Below, piece after piece: positions 1 to 10,925 of a stretch of DNA of 64,000 nt. Under the pieces are notes generated by a model, which was not told the origin of the DNA, did not search any database, and worked only from the letters and a program-made list of their open reading frames with translations. A program made the position numbers and the translations under genes. Where the stretch lies: positions 230,137,943 to 230,201,942 of the forward strand of contig NC_084482.1 in the NCBI RefSeq assembly GCF_030035675.1, given 5' to 3'. Position 1 is the stretch's first letter. Every line of letters begins with the position of its first letter. The stretch is from Rhineura floridana (taxonomy: Eukaryota > Chordata > Lepidosauria > Squamata > Rhineuridae).

Positions 1-446
1 AGGCTGTCAAGGTCCTAAACCGGTGCTTGGCCGTGATAATGGACTGGATGAGAGCGAACAAATTGAAGCTCAATCCAGACAAGACTGAGATGCTGTTAGT
101 AAATGGATCCCCTGACCAGTTGGATGTTTGGCCTGTTCTGGATGAGGTTACACTCCCTCTGAAGGAGCAGATGCATAGCTTGGGAGTCCTTCTGGACCCG
201 TCCTTGTCACTTGAGGCGCAGGTGGCCTCGGTGGCACGGAGTGCTTTTTACCAACTTAGGCTGCTGGCCCAGCTACGCCCGTATCTGGACAGGGAACATC
301 TTGCTTCAGTTGTCCATGCTCTCATAACCTCAAGGTTCGACTACTGCAATGCACTATATGTGGGGCTGCCCTTGAACACAGTTCAGAAACTGCACCTAGT
401 GCAGAATGCAGCGGCCAGATTAATAACCGGGATCAAGCGATCAAGG
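1..446 (+). mobile_element. L2-clade LINE, C-terminal RT fragment
   Basis: The reading frame entering from the left edge encodes the part of an L2 reverse transcriptase after the catalytic centre: NKLKLNPDKTEMLLV, then RFDYCNALYVGLPLNTVQ and LVQNAAARLI. These strings are typical of L2 LINEs of fish and reptiles. The copy stops abruptly near 446, just after AARLITG, where a second L2 copy begins at an earlier point of the same protein, so it is 3' truncated by that junction. The 5' part lies outside the window. Confidence 0.85.
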
Positions 447-1887
447 TAACTGAGCGAGTGGTGGCCAGACAGTTACAGACCCACTTGGAGGAAACGGATT
501 ATTTAGATCCATTCCAATCGGGTTTCAGGAGTGGACATGGAACTGAAACAGACTTGGTCGCTCTGGTGGATGATATGAGGAGGGCGTTGGATAGGGGAGA
601 ATATTCCTCATCCTCCTAGATCTCTCAGCGGCTTTCGATACCGTTGACCACGGTATCCTGTTGGATCGCCTAGGGGGATTAGGAATAGGGGGCACTGTTT
701 TACAGTGGTTCCATTCCTATCTCTCAGATAGGCACCAACGGGTAGCTTTGGGAGTTGAGGTATCAGACCCTTGGCCTCTTAATTGTGGGGTGCCACAGGG
801 CTCTATCCTCTCTCCCATGCTGTTTAACATCTATGTGAAACCGCTGGGGGCCAACATCAGGAGTTTTGGGCTGAAGTGTCACCAATATGCGGATGACACT
901 TAGCTCTATCTCTCATTTAAGTCCTCACCAGAGTTGGCTGTGGATACCATGTCCAAGTGCCTGGAATCCATAAGTGGATGGATGGGAGAGAACAGGCTGA
1001 ATCTGAATCCCAACAAGACCGAGTTGTTGCTTGTGGGAGACAGAGGAAGGCTGGGTATTATGGACCTGATGCTTAATGGGGTGAGATTACCCCTGAAGGA
1101 CCAGATCTGCAGCCTCGGGGTCATTCTTGACTCCAGGCTGTCCATGGAGGCTCAGGTCTTGGCAGTGAGTCGGGCAGCTTGGTATCAGTTACATCTGATA
1201 TGGAGGCTGCGACCCTACCTTCCTGTTCATCTGCTCCCACGGGTGATACATGCCCTGGTCTCCTCACGCTTAGACTACTGTAATGCGCTCTACGTGGGGA
1301 TACCCTTGAACACGGTCCGGAAGTTACAGCTGGTACAGAATGCGGCGGCACACTTGATTAAGCACAGCCGTCGCTGTGACCATATCACACCAGTGTTAAT
1401 AGATCTTCACTGGTTACCAGTTGTTTACCGGGCCCAATTCAAGGTGTTGGTGCTGACCTTTAAAACCCTATACGGTTTCGGCCCAGTCTATCTGAAGGAG
1501 TGCCTACAGAATCACCAATTATGCCGCCTGAGAAGATCAGCCACACAAGACCTTCTCTCGGTCCCACCGGTGAAACCAGCTCGGCTGGTGCGGACCAGAG
1601 AGAGGGCCTTCTCGGTCGTGGCCCCCACCCTCTGGAACTCGCTTCCTTTTGACCTCCGACATGCTCCCTCCCTGATGGGTTTTCGCCAAGCCTTAAAAAC
1701 CTGGCTATTCAGGCGGGCCTATGGGATTGGGGAGGATTGATTTTATAAGGTTTTAAATAGAAATTGGTTTTAAATGGATTATGATTGTGTTTGCTTGTAT
1801 TTTATTTTGTATTATGTACTGCTTTCTATTATTGTAAGTCGCCTAGGGTGTCCACTAACCTGGACAGATAGGCGACCAACAAATAAA

Positions 1888-1932
<45 letters not shown>
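447..1932 (+). mobile_element. L2 LINE, 5'-truncated, with 3' end and ATT tail
   Basis: An L2 copy running from the RT fingers (VVARQLQTHLEETDYLDPFQ) through CGVPQGSILSPMLFNIY and the catalytic YADDT motif to the C-terminus and 3' UTR. One frameshift lies near 600. A single in-frame TAG at 901-903 replaces the usual Gln after YADDT; the frame then stays open to 1740. The 3' UTR contains a sequence ending in AAATAAAATT and a (ATT)n tail at about 1889-1932. Few breaks suggest a moderately young copy. Confidence 0.88.
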
Positions 1933-2155
1933 GTCCTACTAGAGCTTTCCATGGGCCTTTGTGGAAGGGGGAAAGACCATGTTTTCCATGGCTGAACTTA
2001 CTAGCTTTGGTAGTAGGGTCAGCTATTCCCCACAAGGGACACCACCACCTGGATCATGAGGGTTGCTAGTCCTGTTCCAAAAACACGCTCCCCAGTTCTT
2101 GAGGTATTTACAGTCCCATGATTGACGACCACCAGAATTGGTAAAGGCAGAACAA
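1933..2155. other. Unassigned spacer
   Basis: About 220 bp between two L2 copies of opposite orientation. I see no reading frame, TIR or tail that identifies it. Confidence 0.4.
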
Positions 2156-3765
2156 TATTTATTTATTTATTTATTTATTTAATTCCATTTTTATACCGCC
2201 CATAGGAAGCTCTCTGGGCGGTTTACAACCAAAGAAAATATACAATTACATTTCAATATTTAAAACACCTAATCCTCGAAACAACAGTAGACAAACAGAT
2301 GAAACATATAACTAACATAGCAACATTAAATACAAATACAAAAATACAAAAATACAAGATATTAAAAATATTAAAAATATTAAAATGCCTGGGCAAGGAG
2401 GAAGGTTTTCACCTGGCGCTGAAAGGATAGTAAAGTAGGCGCCAGGTGTACCTCATCAGGAAAGGTGTTCTGTAGTTCGGGGGCCGCTACCGAGAAGGCC
2501 CTTTTTGTTGTATTCGCCTTCCGGGCATCTTTCTGAGTAGGCACCCGGAGGAGAGCCTTCGATGTTGAGCGTAGTGCCCGGGTAGGTTCATATCGGGAGA
2601 GACGTTCCACCAGGTATTGTGGGCCCATGCCGTGTAAGGCTTTAAAGGTCAAAACCAGCACCTTCAATTGGGCCCGGAAACATATAGGCAGCCAGTGGAA
2701 ACTGGGCGGAAGTAATTCAGCTCTTGGGTAACCAAGGAGGGTTTTTTAAGATGGGCTTTATCACCGCCTCCTTGAGGGCTGATGGCATTGCACCCTCTTT
2801 CAAGGATGCATTTACCACTGCCTTGATCCCTTCGCTCAGTCTCTCTATGCAACTCGTGATGAGCCATGAAGGGCAAGGATCAAGCAGACAGGTGGTTGGC
2901 TTCACAGTACTGAGCACCTTGTCCACTTCCTCAGAGGGAAGAGGCTGAAACTGATCCCACCGGACCGGAATGCAACTGGCCGACCCTGGCCTACTACCTG
3001 TATCCACGGCGAATGGAATCATGCTCTTCAGGCACTCAATTTTACCAGCAAAGTGTTTAGCAAAAATGTCACAGGAGATTTTAGATTGCTCCATGGGTTC
3101 CTGAGCAACTGGACCGAACAGGCTTCGGACTACCTGGAACAATCTCCTGGGACAACACTCTGCTAACACAATAGAGGCAGCAAAGAATTCCCTCTTTGTT
3201 GCCTTTGTTGCCACCTGGTAGGCAGCTATTGCCGCTCTAACCAGTGTCCGATCGTCTTCAGTGCGAGATTTCCACCACCAGCGCTCAAGTCATCTCACCT
3301 CCTGTCTCAGACCCCGCAATCGTGGTGTATACCAGGGTGCTGTCTGAGTTCTATTCAAGGGGAGAGGATGTTTCGGAGCCACCCTATCCAAAGCCCCAGT
3401 GATCTCCCTGTTCCACTCCATCACCAGGGCTTTGGCCAGCATCCTTCAGTCAGCTCCAAATCACCCAGCGCATTCAGGAATCCCTGTGCTTCCATCAGGC
3501 GTCTGGGGCAGACCATCTTAATAGGTCCTTGTCCCCTGCGGAGGGTGTGCGGCATCGAGAGATCTATATTCACCAGATAGTGATCTGACCATGACACAGG
3601 GTTAGAAGAAAGAGCCCCCATTTTCAGAACACTTTCCCCCCTCCTGAGACAAACACATGGTCAATAGCATGACCAGCTACATGGGTGGGCCCCGTATTAC
3701 TAAGGTGCAGATCCCAAGAAGTCATGGTTTCAATTGGGTCTGTGGAGATAAAGCCTATAAAGTAT
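2156..3765 (-). mobile_element. L2 LINE, antisense, with internal deletion
   Basis: Read on the minus strand: endonuclease remains (WSDHYLV, SNTGPTHVAGHAIDHVF near 3.55-3.75 kb), the linker (CCPRRLFQVVRSLFGP; WDQFQPLPSEEVDKVLSTVK near 2.8-3.2 kb), then a jump to the C-terminal end (KVLVLTFKALHGMGPQYL, 2.38-2.67 kb). The catalytic part of the RT, including YADD, is missing across a junction near 2.71 kb. The 3' end is the (TTTA)n tail at 2156-2180. Its 5' edge meets a BovB at about 3.77-3.80 kb. Confidence 0.85.
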
Positions 3766-3799
3766 TGCCAAAATATTGGATTGGCTCCTGCTATGTTGC

Positions 3800-5460
3800 C
3801 TGCCCCCCTGTAAGACGCACACCTTAACATGGGGAGGGGGTTTGAGCATGTTGAAGAAGCTGAAAGCAATGCCATCAGGAGTCTAGACCAAGAGGCTAGA
3901 CTCCTAGCAGGGCCACTCAAGGCAGAATGCTCAAAGCTGAGACACCAGACGAAGATGCATCCAAACTCAGAGGAATCTCTTACCACGAAAACCCTATGAA
4001 CAGAGTATCCAAAATGCAACCTGAGATAGTGCTGGAAGATGAAACCCCCAGGTCAGAAGGCACTCAACGAGCTACTGGGGAAGAACAACGGACAAGTACA
4101 AGTAGAGCTGTGACTAATGACGCAGCTGGGTCAAAGACAAAAGGAAGCCCAGAGGCTGATGCTCTCAGATGTGAAAGGAGAGTCCAGAGGTGGACGACAC
4201 ACAAAATAGGAACATGGAATGTGAGAAGCATAAACCAAGGGAAGTTTGAAATTGTCAAGCAAGAAATGGAACGTACCAACATTACAATACTTGGCATGAG
4301 TGAATTAAAATGGACGGGAATGGGACATTTCCAATCAGGCAACTACAAAATATTTTATGCAGGAAATGAGGAATTAAGAAGAAACGGGGTGCTTTAATAG
4401 TGAGAAGTGTTGTAGCAAAAGCAATTAGGAGCTACAACGCAAGGTCTGAGTGAGTGATATCAGTGAGATTAAATGGGAAACCTATTCACATAACCATCAT
4501 CCAAATCTACGCTCCATCGTCAAATGCAGAAGAAGAAGAATTGGAGAGTTTTTACGCAGAAGTACAGGAGGAAATTGATCACTCACCAAAACAAGATATG
4601 TTGATAATCAAGGGGGAATGGGATGCAAAAGTAGGGAACAGAGAAGAACTAGGAATTGTGGGGAAATGGAGCTTAGGAGACAGAAATGAAGCAGGAGAAA
4701 GACTGACTGAATTCTGTGAAGCCAATAATTTGTTTCTTGCCAACACAGTTTTTGAGCAACCGAAATGATGACTGTACACATGGACATCACCAGCTGGTCA
4801 TTATAGGAATCAAATGGATTATATAATTGGTAGCACAAGATGGAGAAGTTCCACACTTTCTGCGAAAACAAGACCAGGAGCAGACTGCTGTACAGATCAT
4901 GAACTGGTTGTATCAAAAATCAGAGTAAAGCTAAAGGCTAGGACTGGGGAGGGCAGCTATGAGAGAACTAGAAAAGGTCCTCAAATGGAAAGATGCATCA
5001 CTGAACACCAAAGTCAGGATCATTCAGTCCATGGTATTCCCAATTTCTAAATATGGATGTGAAAGTTGGACAGTGAAAAAGGTGGGTAAGACAAAAATCA
5101 ACTCATCTGAAAGGTGGTGTTGGAGCAGAGCTTTGCGGATACCATGGACTGCGACAAAGACAAATAATTGGGTGTTAGAACAAATTAAACCAGAACTGTC
5201 ACTAGAAGCTAAAATGATGAAATTGAGGTTCTCATACTTTGGACACACCATGAGGACATGATTCATTAGAAAAGATAATAATGCTGGGGAAAACAGAAGG
5301 CAGTAGAAAAAGAGGAAGGCCAAACAAGACATGGACTGATTCCTTAAAGGAAGCCACAGACCTGAACTTACAAGATCTGAACAGGGTGGTTCATGACAGA
5401 TGCTCTTGGAGGTCACTGATTCATAGGGTCACCATAAGTCATAATTGACTTGAAGGCACA
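3800..5460 (+). mobile_element. RTE/BovB LINE, endonuclease plus C-terminus, RT missing
   Basis: The upstream half encodes a BovB-type endonuclease start (IGTWNVRSINQGKFEIVKQE, then MSELKWTGMGHF, near 4.2-4.35 kb) and a further piece at 4.45-4.77 kb. At about 4.94 kb the copy jumps to the C-terminal region (ELEKVLKWKDASLNTKV, YGCESWTVKK) and continues to the 3' end, with GRPNKTWTD-like residues and CCATAAGTCATAATTGACTT at 5.43 kb. The whole RT core is absent. Several stops and frameshifts make it a dead copy. Confidence 0.86.
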
Positions 5461-5612
5461 TAAGAAAAACAAAGTTGGCAATGAGGACATTGAACTTGTC
5501 AAGGATTATCAATACCTTGGCACAGTCATTAACCAAACTGGAGACAATAGTCAAGAAATCTTGGACTGGCAAGGGTAGGTACAAGAAAAGTTCCTCAAAT
5601 GCAAAGATGCAT

Positions 5613-6589
5613 TCAGGATGTTCCTGTATGTGAATGTAATGTAAATATGGTAAGTGCAGGTTTACTATAGGAAATATGGTAAGTGGAGTGAGTGAGAAGG
5701 GGGAGTACATGGGCTGTAGAATGCTGGAGGATGATTGGCTGTGTGTTTGAATGGCTGAAGATATAAATGAGAGGATGACAGTTGAGTCACGGTGGTGGGG
5801 GTTGGACAGGGTGGTTGTAGACAGGGAGGTTGATGTGGAGAGTAAGAGGTGGCTGTTGAGAGATTGGATTAGGAGTTCTGAAGCGAATATTAGGAATTAG
5901 GAACATAAGAGAAACATATATGAAACCATATCCTTGTCAACGAAATCTATAAGTAATCTTGTTATTCCTAGTGTTATCAATATACATTTTCTTGGTTTAC
6001 TTAAAGCCTGATTCCTTAGCAGGGGTGTACAGACCAGGGGCGGAGGCAGAGTAACCAAGGCTGAAGAAGAAATGGTATCGAATGGTGGCAGCAGCAAAGG
6101 AAGAGATATTGTATTAACATCCAGTACCACAGAGCAACCCAGAGCTGTGAACTTCATAGGCAAGAGGCTTCAGGGGGGTTGGGAATTACCGATACACACA
6201 GACAAAGGGTATCAAAATAGCCAGGAAGAGACTAAGGCACAGTCTAGAGCAGTGTTTCTCAAACATTTTGTTGTTGTTGTTGTTGCTGGACTACAACTCC
6301 CATCAGCCCCAGTCAGCATGGCCAATGGTCAGGAATTATGGGAACTGTAGTCCAGCAACAAAAAAATAAAAAAGGTTGAGAAACACTGGTCTAGAGGCTA
6401 TATTGGGTACACAGAGTGTTGGGTAGTGTGGCCTAGCAGGGGGATCTTTTGAGATCTGTGCTAGAGCGGAGAGAGGTAAAAGAAACATGACGATCCTGAT
6501 CAGGGTGGCCAGAGGTAGGCTACATATCATAAGGTGGGCCTGACAGAGGTGAGACATCACTAGTGGTCACAGAGAAAGGAGGGAACATC
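5613..6589 (+). mobile_element. Gypsy-like LTR element fossil (LTR plus leader)
   Basis: Fossil piece comprising an LTR (about 5617-6080) and leader. It matches the second copy at 16.9-17.6 kb along its length: both share ATATGGTAAGTG near the LTR start, GATTGGCTG, a late GCCTGATCC/TTCCTT stretch, the leader motif AATGGTGGCAGC directly after the LTR, and CCTAGCAGGGGGATC further in. No gag or pol part is recognised here. It is clearly broken and looks old. It lies inside a BovB and itself contains a hAT MITE. Confidence 0.68.
6250..6388. mobile_element. hAT-type MITE with 8-bp target duplication
   Basis: Terminal inverted repeats CAGTGTTTCTCAA and TTGAGAAACACTG bound a 139-bp element whose interior is itself near-palindromic (CTACAACTCCCATCAGCCCC ... 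ACTGTAGTCC). It is flanked by GTCTAGAG at 6242-6249 and 6389-6396, an exact 8-bp direct repeat, which is the hAT hallmark. No coding capacity. Confidence 0.85.
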
Positions 6590-7063
6590 ACAGCATCACC
6601 GATCACCAAAGTCAAGATCTTTCAGACCATGGTATTCCTGTTCTCTATGTATGGATTTGAAAGTTGGACAGTGAAAAGAAAAATCAACTCATTTGAAATG
6701 TGGTATTGGAGGAGAGCTTTGTGTATATCATGGACCGTGAAAAAGACAAATAATTGGGTGTTAGAACAAATTAAATCAGAACTACTATTAGAAGCTAAAA
6801 TGATGAAACTGGGGTTATCATACTTTGGACAAATCATGAGAACAGCTGATTCACTAGAAAAGACAATAATGCTGGGGAAAACAGAAGGAAGTAGAAAAAG
6901 AGGAAGGCCAAACAAGCAATGGATTGATTCCATAAAGGAAGCCACAGACCTGAACTTAGAAGATCTGAACAGGGTGGTTCTCGACAGATGCTGTTGGAGA
7001 TCATGGGTTCATCCGGTTGCCATAAGTTGTACTCGACGTGAAGGCACATATCAACAACAACAA

Positions 7064-7470
7064 GGGTGGGCCTCTGATTACCCGCAGCTGGGAAATAAAA
7101 CTGCCAACTCATAGCTCTAATACAGAAACCAAACGTTAACCTGTTAAGATCCCACATTAACAAATGAAACCCCACAATTCTTTGCTACACAACCATCTTG
7201 AATTCAAGTTTCCATGACACTTTGGACACATAATCAGAAGACATGCTCACTAGAAAAGATGAGAAAGTTGGGAAAAACAGAAGGGAGTAGAAAAAGAGGA
7301 AGGCCAAACAAGAGATGGATTGATTCCATAAAGGAAGCCATAGACCTGAACTTACAAGATCTGAACAGGATGGTTCATGACAGATTCTATTGGAGGCCAC
7401 TGATTCATAAGGTCGCCATAAGTTGTAACTGACTTAAAGGCACATAACACACACACACATACATACACTA
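7064..7470 (+). mobile_element. Composite: 150-bp unit joined to BovB 3' end
   Basis: A unit of about 150 bp beginning GGGTGGGCCTCTGATTACCC and containing GGGAAATAAAACTGCC leads straight into a BovB 3' part (GRPNKRWIDSIKEAIDLNLQ) and the tail CCATAAGTTG...GGCACATAACACACAC. The same unit-to-BovB join occurs at 22.55 kb and, inverted, at 36.8 kb. This copy directly follows the tail of another BovB. Confidence 0.75.
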
Positions 7471-8019
7471 TGTGAGTTCGGCTTTAATTGATCCAAGAGA
7501 GCCCAGTATGCCACAAACTTACCTAGGAGGAAATATCTTTAAAAGATGGGCTGAGATATGCAGCCTTTGTCCCTCATCCACCATCAGGAAAAAGCCTGCA
7601 GTGGACCAGCCAAACAGCTTTACACCTGACAGGACCAATATCCTGGAGGTAAGGAGTGACTTAGGATCAGGTAGATACTTGGGCTAAAATGTGGGTTCCC
7701 CACTTCCGAGTAAAAGGATTTTGAGGTGCTAAAGAAAAGCTGACTCTTTAGACTGGTGGCAGCAAAAGAGGGAGAGTGTTGGTTGTAGGCCTTGCAGAGT
7801 AAGTTAAAGAGGACTCTGGCTGGGAAGCACAAGGGGTGCTGTCTTAGGATCCCAGAATTATCAGTACTAATTGGCATCCCAGAGCCTTCCTGTCTGTGAA
7901 AAGGGGGTGTAGGAAATGATGGCAGCTCCAACGGATAATCTGAAATGCATTGTGGGTCAGATTTGCGAAGCAGGGGTGCCAGGGAGGGACTAAGAAGGCT
8001 ATCCTTAACCTCTCCTAAT
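7471..8019 (-). other. Probable intron/3' side of KRAB gene, unassigned
   Basis: About 550 bp on the downstream side of the KRAB-A exon (the gene runs leftwards). I searched for a KRAB-B exon like the one at 21.13 kb and for zinc-finger codons and found neither. No repeat was recognised. Confidence 0.35.
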
Positions 8020-8151
8020 TCTAACAGCATAAATCGCCATCTCATTAATCTCCTGCATGATCTCCTTGTACAGAGCTCTCTAGTCTGGATCCAGCTGAGC
8101 CCGTTCCTCCTGGGTGAAGTGCAAGGACCCTTCCTCAAAGATCACCAATCC
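8020..8151 (-). pseudogene. KRAB-A box exon of a zinc-finger gene, broken
   Basis: On the minus strand the frame reads GLVIFEEGSLHFTQEERAQ, then LDPD, a stop, and RALYKEIMQEINEM. This is the KRAB-A repression box, which recruits TRIM28/KAP1 in KRAB zinc-finger proteins; the usual form is VxFEEVAVxFTxEEWxLLDPxQRxLYxxVMxENY. An acceptor CTTCTTCCAG stands just upstream (AG at 8152-8153). A TAG at 8080-8082 replaces the conserved Gln, Trp of EEW is Arg here, and no clear donor is seen. These show a pseudogene. The first exon of the same gene is probably the one at 9791-9833, separated by an intron that carries a CR1-like LINE. Confidence 0.78.
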
Positions 8152-8259
8152 CTGGAAGAAGAAAACCATTGCATTCTTCATTGATACTCCCAGGCAAGGC
8201 ATGGACATTATCTGCCCTCCACTCATGCTCTGAAGAGAACTGGGGCAAGCAGGAACTTT

Positions 8260-9082
8260 TCCTTTAGAGTTCACAAATCACCTCAGGTCCAGATGGCATC
8301 TGATCTTCTAACAAAAATATGTACGTTCTCTCGAAGACTTGCTACCATATGGACTGGTATCAGGGAAATCAGAGGCCTAGTAGCTGTTCCGGGGAAAATA
8401 GTGGAAAATATTATTAAAGACAAAATTACCAAACATGGAGTGGAACTCAGCAATCATGGGATATCGGGAAATATGCTCTCATGCATCAGGAATTGTTTAA
8501 AGATCAGGAAGGAGAAAGTCGGAATAAATGAACAGTTCTCCCAATGGAGGGATGTAAGAAGTGCCCCCCCGCCTATCATCAGGATTAGGACCTGTGCTTT
8601 TAAACTTGTTGCTAAATGACATGGATTTACTGTTGATATCAAGTTCAGGGTGATTAAATAAAGAGGAACTCCAAAAGGAACTCTCCAAAGAGCAAATGCA
8701 GTTAAATGAAAGCAAGTGTAAAGTGATGCACAGAAGTAAAAAAATTCAAACTGAACCGGTGGTGACTGACAGGACAGAGACCTTGAGGTCATAGCGGATG
8801 CCTCAGTTATGTTATATCTATGAAATCGATGAATTCCATGTAAAGGATTATTAAGACACAGATTGGAAATAAAACTGCCAATATCTTAACGCCATTATAC
8901 ACATCGAAGATGTGATCCTACTTGGAATGTTGTCTTCTGTTCTGGTTGCCTGATCGCAAAAATAGCATTCTAGAGGTGGAAGAGGTAGAGAAATGGGCAG
9001 CCAAAGTGATCAAGGATTGCAACATTTGGGGATTTTTGCCATAGAAAAATAGCTTAGAGGAGACATGATGGAAGTATATGAT
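8260..9082 (+). mobile_element. Degenerate CR1-like LINE inside KRAB-gene intron
   Basis: Order of recognisable parts: PGKIVENIIKDKI (start of RT), INEQFSQWRDVRSA (normally just before the VPQGS motif), MDFTVDIKFRVIK (where the catalytic F/YADD lies in an intact copy), and near the end WAAKVIKD and LRGDMMEVYDHI. The stretch between PGKIVENI and NEQFSQWRDV is missing, so RT motifs 1-3 are absent. A copy with the same internal deletion stands inverted at 34.8-35.46 kb, with matching flanks. Exact subfamily unknown. Confidence 0.62.
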
Positions 9083-9250
9083 CACATCAGACCTTTAAAG
9101 CACATTCAACACAAATGTAAAGCACATGGCTTCCCCCAACGAATCCTGGATAATAGTTTTTCCTCACTGCACTACATCTCCAGCACCCTTCATAAACTAC
9201 AACTCCCAGGACTCTTTGGAGGAAGCCAGATGCTTTCAATGTACAGTGTG
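9083..9250. mobile_element. Non-autonomous DNA transposon remnant
   Basis: Contains AAAGCACATGGCTTC, AAACTACAACTCCCAGGACT and a closing stretch TACAGTGTGGATGTGCCAT. The inverted duplicate at 33.89-33.99 kb carries the same motifs (GGCACATCCACACTGTACAT). The near-palindromic layout suggests a MITE; I could not fix a target duplication. Confidence 0.45.
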
Positions 9251-9790
9251 GATGTGCCATAAAGAAGCGTGGTGTGGAGAAACTGGATAACACCCTCTGA
9301 TTTAGTAGGGAACTTACACCTGGAGTGTAGGAAGAGAGAGCAGGAAGTAGCTTCCACGACTTTGCACCCATTTCAGGAAAAACGTCACTCGCTAAGTAGT
9401 CTGTCTGCCAGGCTACCCCAGAACAAGGAGGGCAGGGCCACCTTTCTGCTTTCCTGAATTAAATGGCGACCTTAATTCTAACAGAACAGGAAACTGGGGA
9501 GGGCTGGCAGAATGGAATTAATGGCGGAATAACCTCACTATTCAACTATCCCAGCTGAACCAAAGGAGAAAGGAGGACACATGAAGAAGCGGCACATTTA
9601 GTGCACTGGTGTCTCCTTAGCTCTGTTCTAACGATCAAGCTTCCACATCTGCAAAGCTTAAGGCCCTGAAATCCATCACCAGACCCACAGATGTTCCCCG
9701 GGCAGAGCTGCATCCTCCGATCTGGAGGGTCTGTGGGGAGGGGTGCTTAAGGGGGTCCTCGCCCTCTTCCACCCTCCCCAACTTGCCTAC
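9251..9790 (-). other. First intron start of KRAB gene copy 1
   Basis: Largely unique sequence shared with rc(33.23-33.89 kb) and in part with 19.38-19.68 kb, for example AACTATCCCAGCTGAACC and GTGTCTCCTTAGCTC. It lies directly downstream (minus strand) of the first-exon donor. Confidence 0.55.
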
Positions 9791-9833
9791 CTTTGTCTCC
9801 AGGCTCCCCCCGCGCAACCCCGCTGGCCAACAT
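9791..9833 (-). pseudogene. First coding exon of KRAB zinc-finger gene, copy 1
   Basis: Minus strand: ATG at 9831-9833, frame MLASGVARGEPGDK, then donor AAAG|GTAGGC (GT at 9789-9790). Length is 43 nt, ending in phase 1, exactly as in the inverted copy at 33183-33225 (MMASGAARGEPRDK). The surrounding 500 bp is GC- and CpG-rich, as expected for a promoter/first-exon island. I assign it to a KRAB zinc-finger gene by inference, because a KRAB-A exon lies 1.6 kb downstream here and a finger exon lies downstream of the inverted copy. A direct join to the KRAB-A exon would be out of frame, so an extra exon may exist or the gene is dead. Confidence 0.55.
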
Positions 9834-10100
9834 CGCTGCGCACGAAGAGGGGCTCCTCCGGCGCTCCCAGCCTCCGTTTCTCGCAGAGAGGCGAGGCAGG
9901 AAAGGGACGTCCCTCCTTTGCGCTCCTTCCTCCGGCTCTGTCGTCACTTGTTAACCCTTCAAGAGCTCCCGGCAGAGAGAGGCTTCTTAACGGGTGGGCC
10001 TGGGGAAGTGATTAGGCTCCACTCCGGACCCCGAGCCCTGTGCGGTTGGCCAGCCGCTGGCTCTGGACAGGTGAACCTTCTCTTGAGGCTGCTCTTCCAG
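9834..10100 (-). promoter_or_regulatory. CpG-rich promoter/5' UTR of KRAB gene copy 1
   Basis: GC-rich stretch upstream (minus strand) of the first-exon ATG. It aligns by eye with 32.85-33.18 kb inverted, for example GGGACGTCCCTCCTTTGCGC and CCCGAGCCCTG(T/C)GCGGT. Conservation of this block in three copies in the window suggests it is the promoter island of a duplicated gene family. No TATA box is evident. Confidence 0.45.
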
Positions 10101-10145
10101 CGGGCTGAACGGATCGTCCTTGCCCAGCAGTGGAGGCCACTCCTG

Positions 10146-10200
10146 CTCAGAGCTTGGAAAAGTTACTTTTGGGAACTACAACTCCCATCAGCCCAATCCA
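10146..10200. mobile_element. Half of a palindromic hAT-type MITE
   Basis: AGAGCTTGGAAAAGTTACTT followed by AACTACAACTCCCATCAGCC matches the left half of the palindromes at 24.15 and 33.40 kb; the right half is missing. Confidence 0.6.
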
Positions 10201-10764
10201 GTGGCCATGCTCCTGCTCTTATCCCACCAGTGAGCTGCCTGCCTGGGCCGGGTTGTCAAGGCTTTCTCCGGGAGGTCGCTCTAGGTCCCACAGGAGAGGG
10301 AGCGCGCCAAGAAACAGGCGCAGGGATGAGTGGAGCTATTCGGAGTGGGAAACTTTGGCTGCCATAAGTGCCTCCCTCCAATCCCAGCTATGCTGCTCCC
10401 CCTTCCTGCCTGCAGCCTCCAAGCCCAGGATCTCCTCTCCTCCACCTGCCACCCAGTCATTTTCAACTCCCTCCCCAGAGGGATCAGCCTTTCCAGCACG
10501 TGTCTGCCAGAGCAGAGGTCTGAGGCCAGCTGCAGGGATCGCAGCAGGCATCAACTGGGATGCCGCTTAGAAAGCTGGGAGCAGCGGAGGTTTCAGCTCC
10601 TGGGACACCTTCTGGGAAAACCCGGAGTGGATTTCACTGCCCCACTAACTGGCAGGTTTTGTTTGCCCATCCTGGGGGGGACCCTGCCTCACCACTCTTT
10701 TGGAGACCCACTTTTGTCCTGTTGCAAAGCTTGTTATTCTGCCCCCTTTCCCACCAAGTATCCT
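10201..10764. other. Unassigned GC-rich spacer
   Basis: About 560 bp upstream of the KRAB gene promoter. Open frames here have no recognisable domain; I treat them as chance. Confidence 0.35.
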
Positions 10765-10925
10765 TAGAACCATAGAGTTGGAAGGGGCCTGAAAGGCCAT
10801 CCAGTCCAGCCCCCTGCTCAAGGCAAGTATCCAAATTAAAGCATTCCTGAACGGTGACTGTCCAGCTGCCTCCTGAATGCCACCAAAAGACATATTCATC
10901 TAGTCTCCCTCTCCCTCAGCATGAA
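10765..10925 (-). mobile_element. CR1 LINE 3' end
   Basis: CCATAGAGTTGGAAGGGGCC followed by CATCCAGTCCAGCCCCCTGC is the reverse complement of the usual CR1 3' end (…CCCTTCCAACTCTATGGTTC). Only the last 150 bp or so is present, which is typical 5' truncation. Confidence 0.78.

Larger units (their letters stand above)
5461..7063 (+). mobile_element. Second BovB copy, split by an LTR element
   Basis: Two BovB pieces read on: 5461-5612 encodes the segment VGNEDIELVKDYQYLGTVIN up to LKCKDA, and 6590-7063 resumes at ITKVKIFQTMVF and runs through NNWVLEQIKSELLLEAKMMK and GRPNKQWIDSIKEATDLNLE to the tail CAACAACAACAA. The interruption falls inside one codon stretch, and GCAT(C/T)C-like sequence stands on both sides (about 5608-5613 and 6590-6595), as expected for a target duplication. 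The filler is the Gypsy-like LTR piece listed separately. Confidence 0.82.

Noticed and set aside
1829-2035. Poly-Asn and poly-Tyr open frames
   Set aside because: Translations of the (ATT)n tail of an L2.
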